Origin: Sphingobacterium thalpophilum | GTDB lineage: Bacteria > Bacteroidota > Bacteroidia > Sphingobacteriales > Sphingobacteriaceae | Assembly (NCBI RefSeq): GCF_901482695.1 | Contig: NZ_LR590484.1 | Coordinates: 5,084,001 to 5,148,000, forward strand | DNA: 64,000 nucleotides | Reading direction: 5' to 3' | Part shown: piece by piece, positions 16,736 to 25,321 of the stretch | Position numbering within the stretch: position 1 is the stretch's first letter | How the letters are laid out: every line of letters starts with the position of its first letter | Translations under genes and position numbers: made by a program | Notes under the pieces: model-generated | Database searches by the model: none | What the model was told of the DNA's origin: nothing | The model's input: the letters and a program-made list of their open reading frames with translations, nothing else

Positions 16736-17221
16736 TTATTTACGAACTACGCGTTTCTTATTTAAAAGATCGATGATATTAAAGGGCACCATTGCACGAA
16801 TATCACCACCATTATACCACACATCTCGCACAATCGTTGACGAAATGTGAGCAGTGCCCGACCGGCTCATTAAAAAGTAGCTCTCTACCTTATGGTTGAG
16901 CAAAAGATTGTTTTGCGCGATCGCATTTTCAAATTCAAAATCATTGGTATTGCGAAGTCCGCGTAAAATAAACCTGGCACCGACCTGGTCACAAAAATCA
17001 ACAGTAAGGCCGTCATATTTCTGAACTTCAACAGCCTTGATATCGGCAAAAACTCCCCTAATGGCTTGAACCCGCTCATCATGGTCGAGCATTCCTTTTT
17101 TATTGGCATTGTAACCTACGGCAATGATAATTTTGTCGAATAACGGTAAGGCCCGCTCCACGAGATCTTGATGAGCTAAAGTGAAAGGATCAAATGATCC
17201 GGGGAAAACTGCTATTTTCAT
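16736..17221 (-). CDS. coaD: Phosphopantetheine adenylyltransferase
   Basis: Transfers AMP from ATP to 4'-phosphopantetheine, the penultimate step of coenzyme A synthesis. The nucleotidyltransferase motif GSFDPFTLAHQDL (residues 8-20) and the C-terminal SGTAHISSTIVRD are diagnostic, and the 161-residue length is exactly that of the family. The open frame runs 35 codons further upstream into rsmD, but ATG at 17221 gives the standard start. It starts one base past the end of rsmD, a common arrangement, and is the last gene of the DUF3822-rsmD-coaD operon. Confidence 0.96.
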   Translation of the reverse strand: MKIAVFPGSFDPFTLAHQDLVERALPLFDKIIIAVGYNANKKGMLDHDERVQAIRGVFADIKAVEVQKYDGLTVDFCDQVGARFILRGLRNTNDFEFENAIAQNNLLLNHKVESYFLMSRSGTAHISSTIVRDVWYNGGDIRAMVPFNIIDLLNKKRVVRK

Positions 17222-17222
17222 A

Positions 17223-17762
17223 TTACAATGGATTAACGTAAAAGGAAAAAGACGAGTACCCGTATTTACGAGTTTCCAGAAAATTGGGATGTGCTTCCAT
17301 CTGCCGCGTTGACGGATGCTCAACAATCAGCAGGCCGCCCGCGTTTAGCAATTGTCGTTCAAAAATTAGGGCTGGCAGTTTCGGAAGTTTTGGAATATCA
17401 TATGGCGGGTCCGCAAAAATTAGGTCATAGCTGCTTTTGCAGCTTGAAATAAACTTAAATACATCTGCTTTTTTTGCATTGATTTGCTGAACCTCCATCT
17501 TCTTGGCCGTCTCAGCAATATACTGCACGCATCTAATATGGAGATCAACGGCATCTATCGCTTTAGCGCCCCGTGAAGCAAGTTCAAAACTGATATTACC
17601 TGTACCTGCAAACAGGTCAAGACAGCCTAGACCTTCAAATTCCAATCGGTTGTGCAATATATTGAATAACGCTTCCTTGGCGATATCGGTAGTTGGCCTT
17701 ACAGGCAGATTGGCGGGTGGATTTAAGCGCAGACCACCCAGACGACCTCCTATTATTCGCAT
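17223..17762 (-). CDS. rsmD: 16S rRNA (guanine966-N2)-methyltransferase RsmD
   Basis: Methylates G966 of 16S rRNA during 30S maturation. Starts with the family signature MRIIGGRLGGLRLNPP, followed by RPTTDIAKEALFNIL. The SAM motif is DLFAGTGNISFELASRGA, and the catalytic motif is FADPPYDIP (DPPY, guanine N2-type). The 179-residue length is usual. It overlaps the end of the DUF3822 gene by 10 bases and is directly followed by coaD, the rsmD-coaD pairing known in many bacteria. Confidence 0.95.
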   Translation of the reverse strand: MRIIGGRLGGLRLNPPANLPVRPTTDIAKEALFNILHNRLEFEGLGCLDLFAGTGNISFELASRGAKAIDAVDLHIRCVQYIAETAKKMEVQQINAKKADVFKFISSCKSSYDLIFADPPYDIPKLPKLPALIFERQLLNAGGLLIVEHPSTRQMEAHPNFLETRKYGYSSFSFYVNPL

Positions 17763-18547
17763 AATATAGAATCAAATAACACATTATAAGCAGTCAGATC
17801 AGCCGGGATATTTTCGTCAGCCAGCCTAACTTTAGTTTTAATCTCCAGCACCTCAACCGTACCTGTATAGGATGCTATGCGGTTGTAATAGTTCTCGGTA
17901 AAGTCACCTGAAAGAAGGATCTTATTGATCGTAGCCCCCAGACTAAACTGGGTTATAATATTAACGATATAATAGCTGATATCATCAGCACTAAAAATCT
18001 CAAAACTGTTGTAAAGTTGGAAAATACCATTTTTGAACAGATAAAAGTCGACTGCATTACTACCGACAAAATGCAAGCCCAGCACACTTCCCCGCAACGA
18101 GACCCGCTCCTGCGCACGGTCCAGAACTACGGCGAATTCGGGGAGCAGCACAGCGTCTGGAAACAATCTAACCCAACGATTTAACAGAAGTTTATCAAAC
18201 TGATATAGAGCGACTAAATTAAGATTATCTAAATAATAAATAAACGTATCATCTTTGACCGGAGTATCTAAAAACTCCAGATACTGTTCGAGATGATCTT
18301 TCTCAAAAAACTCTCTAGGTATAAACGTAAAACTCTGATGAGGGATGACAACCCGAACAAAACGGAAAGGTAAGCTCATTATCCGTGTTGCGTCCAAAAT
18401 AGGTTCTTCGGAAGGATACTCAATTAATATCGGTACTACAGAATTCTTGTCGACCACGGTCAGTACATCTTTTTTAAAACCTGCCTTGACTAAAAGATTG
18501 TACTCTGGGAGATAATGCATGTTGAACTGTTTTGAGATATAATTCAT
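17753..18547 (-). CDS. DUF3822 family protein
   Basis: A 264-residue protein of the Bacteroidota-specific DUF3822 family, which appears to have an actin/hexokinase-like fold and is almost always found next to rsmD. Typical stretches are MHYLPEYNLLVKAG near the start and SSEFL-like segments such as GNAVDF-type SNAVDFYLFKNG in the middle. The start is set at ATG 18547 (MNYISKQF); the open frame continues upstream into the divergent helicase gene and past the promoter, which is not coding here. It is first in an operon with rsmD and coaD. Function unknown. Confidence 0.8.
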   Translation of the reverse strand: MNYISKQFNMHYLPEYNLLVKAGFKKDVLTVVDKNSVVPILIEYPSEEPILDATRIMSLPFRFVRVVIPHQSFTFIPREFFEKDHLEQYLEFLDTPVKDDTFIYYLDNLNLVALYQFDKLLLNRWVRLFPDAVLLPEFAVVLDRAQERVSLRGSVLGLHFVGSNAVDFYLFKNGIFQLYNSFEIFSADDISYYIVNIITQFSLGATINKILLSGDFTENYYNRIASYTGTVEVLEIKTKVRLADENIPADLTAYNVLFDSILCE

Positions 18548-18581
18548 CCGCTGAGTTGTAAAAAATAAAAACTTGTTAAAG

Positions 18582-18612
18582 CAAAAGTAGCTTTTTCTGA
18601 GGATAAGACAAA
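18582..18612 (-). promoter_or_regulatory. Consensus promoter for DUF3822-rsmD-coaD
   Basis: On the minus strand TTTG (18612-18609), a 19-base spacer and TACTTTTG (18589-18582) form a perfect -33/-7 pair, about 35 bases before ATG 18547. It fixes the DUF3822 start and excludes the longer frame upstream. Confidence 0.8.
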
Positions 18613-18626
18613 CCTTTTGAATAACT

Positions 18627-20057
18627 TTGGATGTGTTCATCAAAAATCTATTCATACAGCAATTCCCCTGGCAGCCGACCGCACAACAGCTGGATGCGTT
18701 CGAATTATTGGAAGAGTTCTTATTATCCTTTGACAGACAGTCCTGTTTTGTGCTCCGTGGATATGCCGGCACCGGAAAAACTACGCTGATTGCCGCATTG
18801 GTGAAGGTGTTACCTGCCTTAAAAAAAAGAGCTGTTCTGTTGGCCCCTACAGGCAGGGCTGCCAAGGTCATGAGCTATTATTCCGGAAGAAAAGCGCTGA
18901 CGATTCATAAAAAAATTTACCGCAAGAAATCCGCAGTTTCCTTTCAAATGGATTTTATGCTCGGTGAGAATCTGCATGAGGACACATTGTTCATCATTGA
19001 CGAAGCTTCCATGATATCCAACGAACCGGCGAACGTCTTTTCCAAGAGCTTACTTCACGATCTGATCCGTTATGTACAGTCGGGCAAAAACTGCACACTG
19101 CTCTTTGTCGGCGATACAGCACAGTTACCGCCTGTAGGTCTGTCGGATAGTCCCGCACTGAGCCCCAGCTACCTGGAGAATGAGTTTCAACTCTGTGTGT
19201 ATCCCCTTGAATTGACCACAGTGGTCAGGCAATCCAAAGACTCAGGCATTTTATACAACGCTACAAAAATACGTGAGCAGATCACTTCGAGCACACAGGA
19301 ACAATATGAATTTCCTTTCCCCAAATTCATAACAAAAGGATTTAAAGACCTTTATCGTATGACGGGTGAACGACTGATTGAAGGTATCAATTATGCTTAT
19401 GACAAGTACGGCATTGAAAACACAATGATCATCTGCCGGTCAAACCGGTCCGCCAACCTTTATAATCAGAATATCCGGAATAGGATCTTGTTTCGCGATG
19501 AAGAACTGACAGGTGGGGATTATATTATGGTCGTCAAAAACAATTATTACTGGCTGCAGGAGAATAATATGGGCGAAGGTTTTATTGCCAACGGTGATAT
19601 GGCCAAAGTGCGAAAAGTCAGTAATATACACGACCAACATGGTTATCGCTTCGCCGATGTAACCCTAGAATTCATAGACTTGGATGAAATAGAACCCATT
19701 ACCTGTAGAGTGATCCTCGACAGCCTTTATGCCGACGGCCCCAGCCTTTCCTACGATGATCAAAAGAACCTTTATGAGGAGATCGCCTTGGATTATGCAG
19801 ATATCCCTGACAAAAAAGACCGGCTGGAAGCCATAAAAAAAGACCCATATTACAATGCGCTGCAAATCAAATTTGCCTTTGCTGTCACTTGTCATAAAGC
19901 ACAGGGCGGACAATGGCCCATTGTTTTTGTAGACCAGGGCTATGTGAACGATGAAATGTTGGACCTCGAATTCCTGCGATGGCTGTATACAGCTGTCACA
20001 CGGGCTACACAGGAACTTTTTTTGGTCAATTTTAGTGAAAATTTTTATCCATCATAG
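18627..20057 (+). CDS. RecD-like superfamily 1B DNA helicase (AAA ATPase)
   Basis: A 476-residue helicase with the RecD2/TraA-type core. Walker A is GYAGTGKTT (residues about 45-53), and Walker B is FIIDEASMIS. The TVVRQ segment follows, and C-terminal UvrD_C_2 motifs are TCHKAQGGQW and LYTAVTRA. It lacks the long N-terminal domain of RecD2, so it is a minimal form common in Bacteroidota. Its role is probably in DNA repair or recombination; this is inferred from family. The start is uncertain: only TTG (18627) or GTG (18633) are available before conserved sequence. A -7-like TAACTTTG overlaps the proposed start, so the true promoter must lie further upstream or the message is leaderless. Confidence 0.88.
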   Translation: MDVFIKNLFIQQFPWQPTAQQLDAFELLEEFLLSFDRQSCFVLRGYAGTGKTTLIAALVKVLPALKKRAVLLAPTGRAAKVMSYYSGRKALTIHKKIYRKKSAVSFQMDFMLGENLHEDTLFIIDEASMISNEPANVFSKSLLHDLIRYVQSGKNCTLLFVGDTAQLPPVGLSDSPALSPSYLENEFQLCVYPLELTTVVRQSKDSGILYNATKIREQITSSTQEQYEFPFPKFITKGFKDLYRMTGERLIEGINYAYDKYGIENTMIICRSNRSANLYNQNIRNRILFRDEELTGGDYIMVVKNNYYWLQENNMGEGFIANGDMAKVRKVSNIHDQHGYRFADVTLEFIDLDEIEPITCRVILDSLYADGPSLSYDDQKNLYEEIALDYADIPDKKDRLEAIKKDPYYNALQIKFAFAVTCHKAQGGQWPIVFVDQGYVNDEMLDLEFLRWLYTAVTRATQELFLVNFSENFYPS

Positions 20058-20142
20058 TATTATTACACGAATTATTCGTTGAGCGACTTCAGAATGGATA
20101 TTTTTATGGCCAAAACCCAAATTATCTATTTATATTAATTTA

Positions 20143-22635
20143 ATGCATAAGTTTTATTTTATTGTTGCAGCCAGTTTATTGCCTTACATTGGTCATGCAC
20201 AGCAGGTACAGGAACCGGCAGCAAAATCCAACTACCAATTAGCTGCCAAATTCTCTCCGGAGAAGCTGAAAAAAATGATCTTTTCAACAACTGTTAAACC
20301 TAACTGGATAAATTTTTCAGACCGTTTCTGGTACGAGTATGCAGGTCCGCAGGGAAAAAATTGGTACATCGTCACTCCTGCTCTCCAGAAAAAAGAGTCC
20401 CTATTTGACAACGTGCAGCTGGCAGCACAGATCACGAAGATTGTGAAAAACCCTGTTGATGCACAACATCTCGAACTACAGGGACTAAAATTTACAAAAG
20501 ACGAGAGAAAAATACGTTTTCAGGTACAAAGCACAAAGGACACGGTAAAGTCTAAAGAGGAAATTGAAAAACTTAAAAACAAATCCGATACCTTAAAGAA
20601 AAAACTCTTTTATCTGGAGTACGACCTCGCTTCAAAGACAGTTACTGAAATTAGTGACTCCACAAAAGTAAAGCCACCACTCGCTTGGGCAACTTTTTCG
20701 CCGGACACTAATACCGTGTTTTTCGCAAAAAATTACAATCTGTACTGGATGGATAAGATGAACTATCAAAAGGCTGTAAAGAATGAGAAAGATAGCACAA
20801 TCATCGAGCATCAAATTACCAAAGACGGGGTGCAATACTACGCCTGGGGTGGTGATGAATACAGTACCACAACCGGCGATGAAAAGGATAAAGATGGAGA
20901 TGAGGCATCCAAGCGCAAGCGTGTATGGATAAACTGGTCACCAGACGGACGTTATTTTACATTGACCAGAAAAGACAATAGGGCCTTAAAATCGCTATGG
21001 GTCATCAACAATGTAGGTTCCTCTCGCCCCACATTGGAAACCTACAAATACCAGATGCCCGGTGAAGTAGACTCCACTGAAACCGAATTTTATATTTTTG
21101 ATGCAGCCACAAAAGTTCCCCGCAGGCTAAATATAGCTGCGTTCAAAAACCAGACGATCTCCAACTGGAGCAAAACTCCAGATAAGAACTCTTACAAAGA
21201 AGACTACTTCGTCAATTACTGGCTAGGCGATAATCAAGAGTTTTATATTTCGCGTTCAAGCCGCGACCTCAAAAGAATAGATCTTCTAAAAGTTCATATC
21301 AATGGTACGGTAACCCCCGTTATTGAGGAACGTTCCAATGTCTACCTGGATGTCCAAAAACCCGTACTTATCGAAAATGGAAAGCAATTAGTGCATTGGT
21401 CGGAAAGAGACGGATGGGGGCATTATTATCGTTATGATAATAACGGCAAACTTCTCAACCAGATCACCCAAGGCAGCTTTCATTGTGAAGAGGTCCTTGG
21501 ATTCGATCCCGCAGGCCAGACCCTCTTCTTTACCGCTTCAGGGAAAGAAAAAAATGAAGACCCCTATTATTTCCATCAATATAGCATCCATCTTAATGGT
21601 AGCGGAATCAAGCTGCTGACTCCGGGCAATTTTGATCACCAAGTCGAAATGAGTGAGTCGTCAAACTATTTTGTAGATAACTTTTCCAGGGTCAACACCG
21701 TACCCGAATCTGCACTTTATTCGAGCAGTGGCAAGAAAATTATGACGCTGGAAAAGGCAGATCTATCCTTGCTATTCGCAGCGGGATACAAATTTCCTGA
21801 ACCCTTCAAGGTGAAAGCGGGCGATGGCACCACTGACCTGTATGGCGTGATGTACAAGCCTTTTGATTTTGACAGTACCCGAACCTACCCGCTCGTTGAA
21901 TATGTCTACCCAGGCCCGCAGACTGAGGCTGTAAACAAGTCCTTTGGCCGTAGCATGGATAGAATAGACCGCCTGGCACAGTTTGGCTTTGTCGTTGTCA
22001 CTGTGGGCAACCGCGGCGGCCATCCCTCCCGTTCACAATGGTATCACACCTACGGTTATGGCAACCTCCGCGATTATGGACTCGAAGATAAAAAGGTGAC
22101 GGCCGAACAGCTTGCTGACCGCCATAAATTTATAGACATTAACCGGGTCGGAATCACGGGACATTCTGGTGGCGGTTTTATGTCAACAGCTGCCATGCTG
22201 GTTTATCCTGATTTTTTCAAAGTTGCTGTATCGGGTGCAGGAAACCATGAAAATCAGATCTATAACCGCTGGTGGAGTGAACGGCATCACGGAGTCAACG
22301 AAAAAGTTTCCGCAAAGGGTGACACAACTTTTGTCTATCATATCAATAAAAATACCGAGCTCGCCAAAAACCTAAAAGGCCGGCTATTGATTGCTACTGG
22401 CGATATCGACAATAATGTTCACCCCGCCAATTCCATACGGATGGTCGACGCGTTGATCAAAGCAAACAAGCGGTTCGATTTTCTCTTATTGCCGGGACAA
22501 AGACATGGCTTTGGTGACATGACGGAATACTTCTTCTGGAAAATGGGGGATTATTTTAGCCAATATTTACTCGGCGACTCCAAAATGAATGAAGTAGATA
22601 TTACTGAAATCAATCGGGAAAAACCGCAAAAATAA
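20143..22635 (+). CDS. S9 family prolyl oligopeptidase / dipeptidyl-peptidase IV-like enzyme
   Basis: Exported serine peptidase of 830 residues. The signal peptide ends near IGHA-QQ (about residue 19). The middle is the beta-propeller typical of DPP IV-type enzymes, with SPDGRYFTLTRKDN-like blade motifs. The C-terminal alpha/beta-hydrolase domain has the nucleophile in GHSGGG, the acid in ATGDIDNNVHP, and the histidine in PGQRHGFGD. It likely acts in the periplasm on peptides; exact specificity (X-Pro or other) is not readable. The gene has an AT-rich leader and is followed 8 bases later by a small hypothetical gene. Confidence 0.92.
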   Translation: MHKFYFIVAASLLPYIGHAQQVQEPAAKSNYQLAAKFSPEKLKKMIFSTTVKPNWINFSDRFWYEYAGPQGKNWYIVTPALQKKESLFDNVQLAAQITKIVKNPVDAQHLELQGLKFTKDERKIRFQVQSTKDTVKSKEEIEKLKNKSDTLKKKLFYLEYDLASKTVTEISDSTKVKPPLAWATFSPDTNTVFFAKNYNLYWMDKMNYQKAVKNEKDSTIIEHQITKDGVQYYAWGGDEYSTTTGDEKDKDGDEASKRKRVWINWSPDGRYFTLTRKDNRALKSLWVINNVGSSRPTLETYKYQMPGEVDSTETEFYIFDAATKVPRRLNIAAFKNQTISNWSKTPDKNSYKEDYFVNYWLGDNQEFYISRSSRDLKRIDLLKVHINGTVTPVIEERSNVYLDVQKPVLIENGKQLVHWSERDGWGHYYRYDNNGKLLNQITQGSFHCEEVLGFDPAGQTLFFTASGKEKNEDPYYFHQYSIHLNGSGIKLLTPGNFDHQVEMSESSNYFVDNFSRVNTVPESALYSSSGKKIMTLEKADLSLLFAAGYKFPEPFKVKAGDGTTDLYGVMYKPFDFDSTRTYPLVEYVYPGPQTEAVNKSFGRSMDRIDRLAQFGFVVVTVGNRGGHPSRSQWYHTYGYGNLRDYGLEDKKVTAEQLADRHKFIDINRVGITGHSGGGFMSTAAMLVYPDFFKVAVSGAGNHENQIYNRWWSERHHGVNEKVSAKGDTTFVYHINKNTELAKNLKGRLLIATGDIDNNVHPANSIRMVDALIKANKRFDFLLLPGQRHGFGDMTEYFFWKMGDYFSQYLLGDSKMNEVDITEINREKPQK

Positions 22636-22642
22636 CAGGTGA

Positions 22643-23188
22643 ATGACCTACAGTGAAAAAATAAACTTTTTGTCCGTTACCTTAAGATCGTTTGAGGTAG
22701 CGGACTTTTCCCTAGATATTCTTCAGGGCATAAGCCTTGGAGATCTGCTTGATATCTCATTGGAGAAGGACAAAGTCGTTTCTTTCCGGGCCGCATGGGT
22801 ATTTGAAACGATAGTCTTAAAAGACAGCAGGTTGTTAGAGGGACTATTGCCGCAATTTTTTGGCAACATCAGAATGCAAAAGAACTGGAGTTGCTTACGC
22901 AGCTACAGTAAAATCCTGATGTATCTGACAGCTGACAAAAACAACGTTTACCCGCTATCCCAAGATATTGAAGAAGAGTTGATCGAATATGCATTTCAAT
23001 GGATGATCGACCCAAAGTGTCCGGTCGCAGTGCTCGTAAACTGTCTAGATATTTTGAACAATTTGAGCAAGAAGCATTCTTGGATCAAAGAAGAGCTTCT
23101 TGCTCAAATACATTATTTTCAACAGATGAAGCCAAGTCCGGCTCTACTAAGCAGAACCAATAGGATCTTAAAAAAAGCAACGGGCTAA
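22643..23188 (+). CDS. Hypothetical helical-repeat protein
   Basis: A 181-residue soluble protein without signal peptide or known catalytic motif. Hydrophobic heptad-like spacing (DLLDISLEKDKVVSFRAAWVFETIVL, LVNCLDILNNLSKK) suggests an all-helical ARM/HEAT-type fold. Similar short proteins are found in Bacteroidota but I cannot name the family. It starts 8 bases after the peptidase stop, so it is very likely co-transcribed with it, and it converges on ruvB. Sure as a gene, unsure of function. Confidence 0.7.
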   Translation: MTYSEKINFLSVTLRSFEVADFSLDILQGISLGDLLDISLEKDKVVSFRAAWVFETIVLKDSRLLEGLLPQFFGNIRMQKNWSCLRSYSKILMYLTADKNNVYPLSQDIEEELIEYAFQWMIDPKCPVAVLVNCLDILNNLSKKHSWIKEELLAQIHYFQQMKPSPALLSRTNRILKKATG

Positions 23189-23204
23189 GCCTGCTTTGAA
23201 AGAG

Positions 23205-24227
23205 CTAAAACAATGTGTTTCCTTTAGAATGATGCACCCGGCCTAGATGCCTATAAGCCGCCTCAGTACATTCACGTCCCCGTGATGTCCGCATAATGTA
23301 ACCTTCCTGAATAAGAAATGGTTCATAGACTTCTTCTATGGTGCCCTCATCTTCCCCTACCGCTGTTGCTACTGTTTTTAAGCCAACAGGGCCACCCTTA
23401 AATTTATCAATAATGGTAGACAGGATTTTGTTATCCATTTCATCTAATCCATTTTCGTCAACATTCAGCGCGTTCAAAGCATATCTGGCAATTTCCCGGT
23501 CTATACTCCCATTACCTTTTATCTGTGCAAAGTCCCGTGTGCGGCGCAACAGCGCATTCGCGATCCTAGGTGTGCCCCTGCTCCGACGCGCTATCTCGTA
23601 AGCACCCTCTTCTGAAATGGGCGTATTGAGAATATGTGCAGAACGAAGTACAATGGTAGTCAGCAACTTCGCGTCATAATATTGAAGACGTGAGTTGATT
23701 CCAAAGCGCGCACGCAAGGGTGCTGTCAGCAAGCCCGATCTGGTCGTAGCACCGATCAAAGTGAAGGGATTCAGAGAAATCTGAACGGAACGGGCATTGG
23801 GGCCCGTTTCGAGCATAATATCGATTTTAAAGTCTTCCATTGCGGAATATAGATACTCTTCCACCAAGGGACTTAGACGATGGATCTCATCAATAAATAA
23901 GACATCACCTTCTTCCAAATTTGTCAATAGTCCCGCGAGATCACCGGGCTTGTCGAGGACCGGTCCGGATGTGATCTTGATGCCTACCCCCATTTCATTG
24001 GCGATGATATGAGACAACGTTGTTTTACCAAGCCCCGGCGGCCCATGCAGAAGGACATGGTCCAATGCTTCGCCCCTGAGTCTGGCGGCTTTCACAAAAA
24101 TGCTCAGATTTTCCAATATTTTCGCCTGCCCAGTAAAGTCTTCGAAAGCCTGCGGCCTGAGTGCCCGCTCAATGTCCCGGTCAGTATTGCTCAAACGCTC
24201 CGGATTTGGATCTAAATTTTCGTTCAT
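23205..24227 (-). CDS. ruvB: Holliday junction branch-migration helicase RuvB
   Basis: Hexameric AAA+ motor that, with RuvA, drives branch migration of Holliday junctions. The 340-residue length is standard. Walker A is GPPGLGKTT (about residues 62-70), Walker B is FIDEIHRL, sensor 1 is GATTRSG, and the arginine finger region reads RSRGTPRIAN. The C-terminal winged-helix domain has EPFLIQEGYIMRTSRGR. ruvA and ruvC are not adjacent here, as is common in Bacteroidota. It begins 13 bases past the end of the glycosyltransferase gene on the same strand. Confidence 0.97.
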   Translation of the reverse strand: MNENLDPNPERLSNTDRDIERALRPQAFEDFTGQAKILENLSIFVKAARLRGEALDHVLLHGPPGLGKTTLSHIIANEMGVGIKITSGPVLDKPGDLAGLLTNLEEGDVLFIDEIHRLSPLVEEYLYSAMEDFKIDIMLETGPNARSVQISLNPFTLIGATTRSGLLTAPLRARFGINSRLQYYDAKLLTTIVLRSAHILNTPISEEGAYEIARRSRGTPRIANALLRRTRDFAQIKGNGSIDREIARYALNALNVDENGLDEMDNKILSTIIDKFKGGPVGLKTVATAVGEDEGTIEEVYEPFLIQEGYIMRTSRGRECTEAAYRHLGRVHHSKGNTLF

Positions 24228-24240
24228 TGCCCTAAACCTG

Positions 24241-24978
24241 TTAATTTCTCTTGTATCGCTTTCCTATGCTACCCAACTTTAGCTGGATCACACCGAAAAA
24301 AGCTTCCTTAAAAATACTTGTACTCATTTTGGAGGTACCTTCCGTCCGATCGGTAAATATGATCGGCACCTCCACGACATGGAAACCATATTGAATGGCT
24401 GTAAATTTCATTTCAATCTGAAAAGCATATCCGACGAATTTAATTTTATCTAAGGGTATCGTCTCAAGCACCTCTCTCCTAAAACATACGAAGCCTGCTG
24501 TCGCATCCTGAATGTTGATGCCAGTAATAAGCCGTACATACACGGAGGCAAAGTAAGACATCAATACCCGGCTCATCGGCCAATTAACAACATTTACCCC
24601 TTTGATATATCGGGAACCTATGCTCATATCGGCACCATCGACACATGCCTGCCGCAAACGCAGAAGATCCTCGGGATTATGGCTAAAGTCAGCATCCATT
24701 TCAAAAATATACGCATAGTGCTCACGTGCAAGCCCCCATTTAAAACCATGGATGTAAGCCGTACCCAGCCCCAGTTTACCGCGCCGCTCCTCCATAAACA
24801 AACGGGCAGAAAATTCGTCGCGCTGTAACCGTTTAACGATATCTGCTGTCCCGTCAGGCGAACCGTCGTCAACGATCAATATATCAAATGCTTGTGACAA
24901 GGAAAAAACTTTACGGATGATTTTCTCAATGTTCTCCTTTTCATTATATGTTGGAATGATAACTAAACTGTCAGTCAC
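24241..24978 (-). CDS. Polyprenol-phosphate mannosyltransferase-like glycosyltransferase (GT2)
   Basis: A 245-residue family 2 glycosyltransferase of the dolichol-phosphate mannose synthase (Dpm1/Ppm1) type. It opens with the family's N-terminal SLVIIPTYNEKENI. The sugar-nucleotide motifs are IVDDGSPDG and EMDADFSHNP (DxD). The later motif DATAGFVCFRREVL and FTDRTEGTSKMS are typical of the polyprenol-phosphate group. There is no C-terminal membrane domain, as in soluble Dpm1. It presumably loads a hexose onto undecaprenyl phosphate for envelope glycosylation; donor and acceptor are inferred. The start is a GTG at 24978. Located just upstream of ruvB. Confidence 0.88.
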   Translation of the reverse strand: MTDSLVIIPTYNEKENIEKIIRKVFSLSQAFDILIVDDGSPDGTADIVKRLQRDEFSARLFMEERRGKLGLGTAYIHGFKWGLAREHYAYIFEMDADFSHNPEDLLRLRQACVDGADMSIGSRYIKGVNVVNWPMSRVLMSYFASVYVRLITGINIQDATAGFVCFRREVLETIPLDKIKFVGYAFQIEMKFTAIQYGFHVVEVPIIFTDRTEGTSKMSTSIFKEAFFGVIQLKLGSIGKRYKRN

Positions 24979-25321
24979 TTTATTTTATTTAAGACCAGTA
25001 AAGGTAACAATTTACACCTAATTCAGCGCAGTACTTAACACGAAAATTATGACTTCACGGCTGATCCCCCGTCATCGCCCAGTACCAAAAGTAGCCAATA
25101 CAATGAATGAATGCGAAATGACTGCTGCAGAAAAGAAAAGCCCGCTACTATGGGAGTAACGAGCTTTCATTAACCAATTATAAACTTAAATTATGAGACT
25201 GCAAATATGGTGAATATTGCTTACATATGCAAGTTTTTCTGCGTTTTAATGCAACATTTTCAATACAATTAATATCTAATTTTGCTAAAACGTTTGTAAA
25301 CCATGCACACATCCGCAAAAA
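24979..25321. other. Intergenic region with nuoD terminator
   Basis: No gene is visible in these 343 bases. The region contains the terminator-like stem at 25137-25167 and otherwise AT-rich sequence. Any promoter for the minus-strand glycosyltransferase-ruvB pair should lie in the left part, but I found no box good enough to call. Confidence 0.5.
25137..25167 (-). terminator. Terminator downstream of nuoD
   Basis: Arms 25137-25149 and 25155-25167 pair in 11 of 13 positions over a five-base loop. On the minus strand the stem is followed by CTTTTC, a T-rich tail. It lies about 155 bases after the nuoD stop. Confidence 0.55.

Noticed and set aside
17753..18871. Longer version of the DUF3822 gene starting at 18871
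   Set aside because: It would overlap the divergent helicase and the consensus promoter at 18582-18612; ATG 18547 is better.
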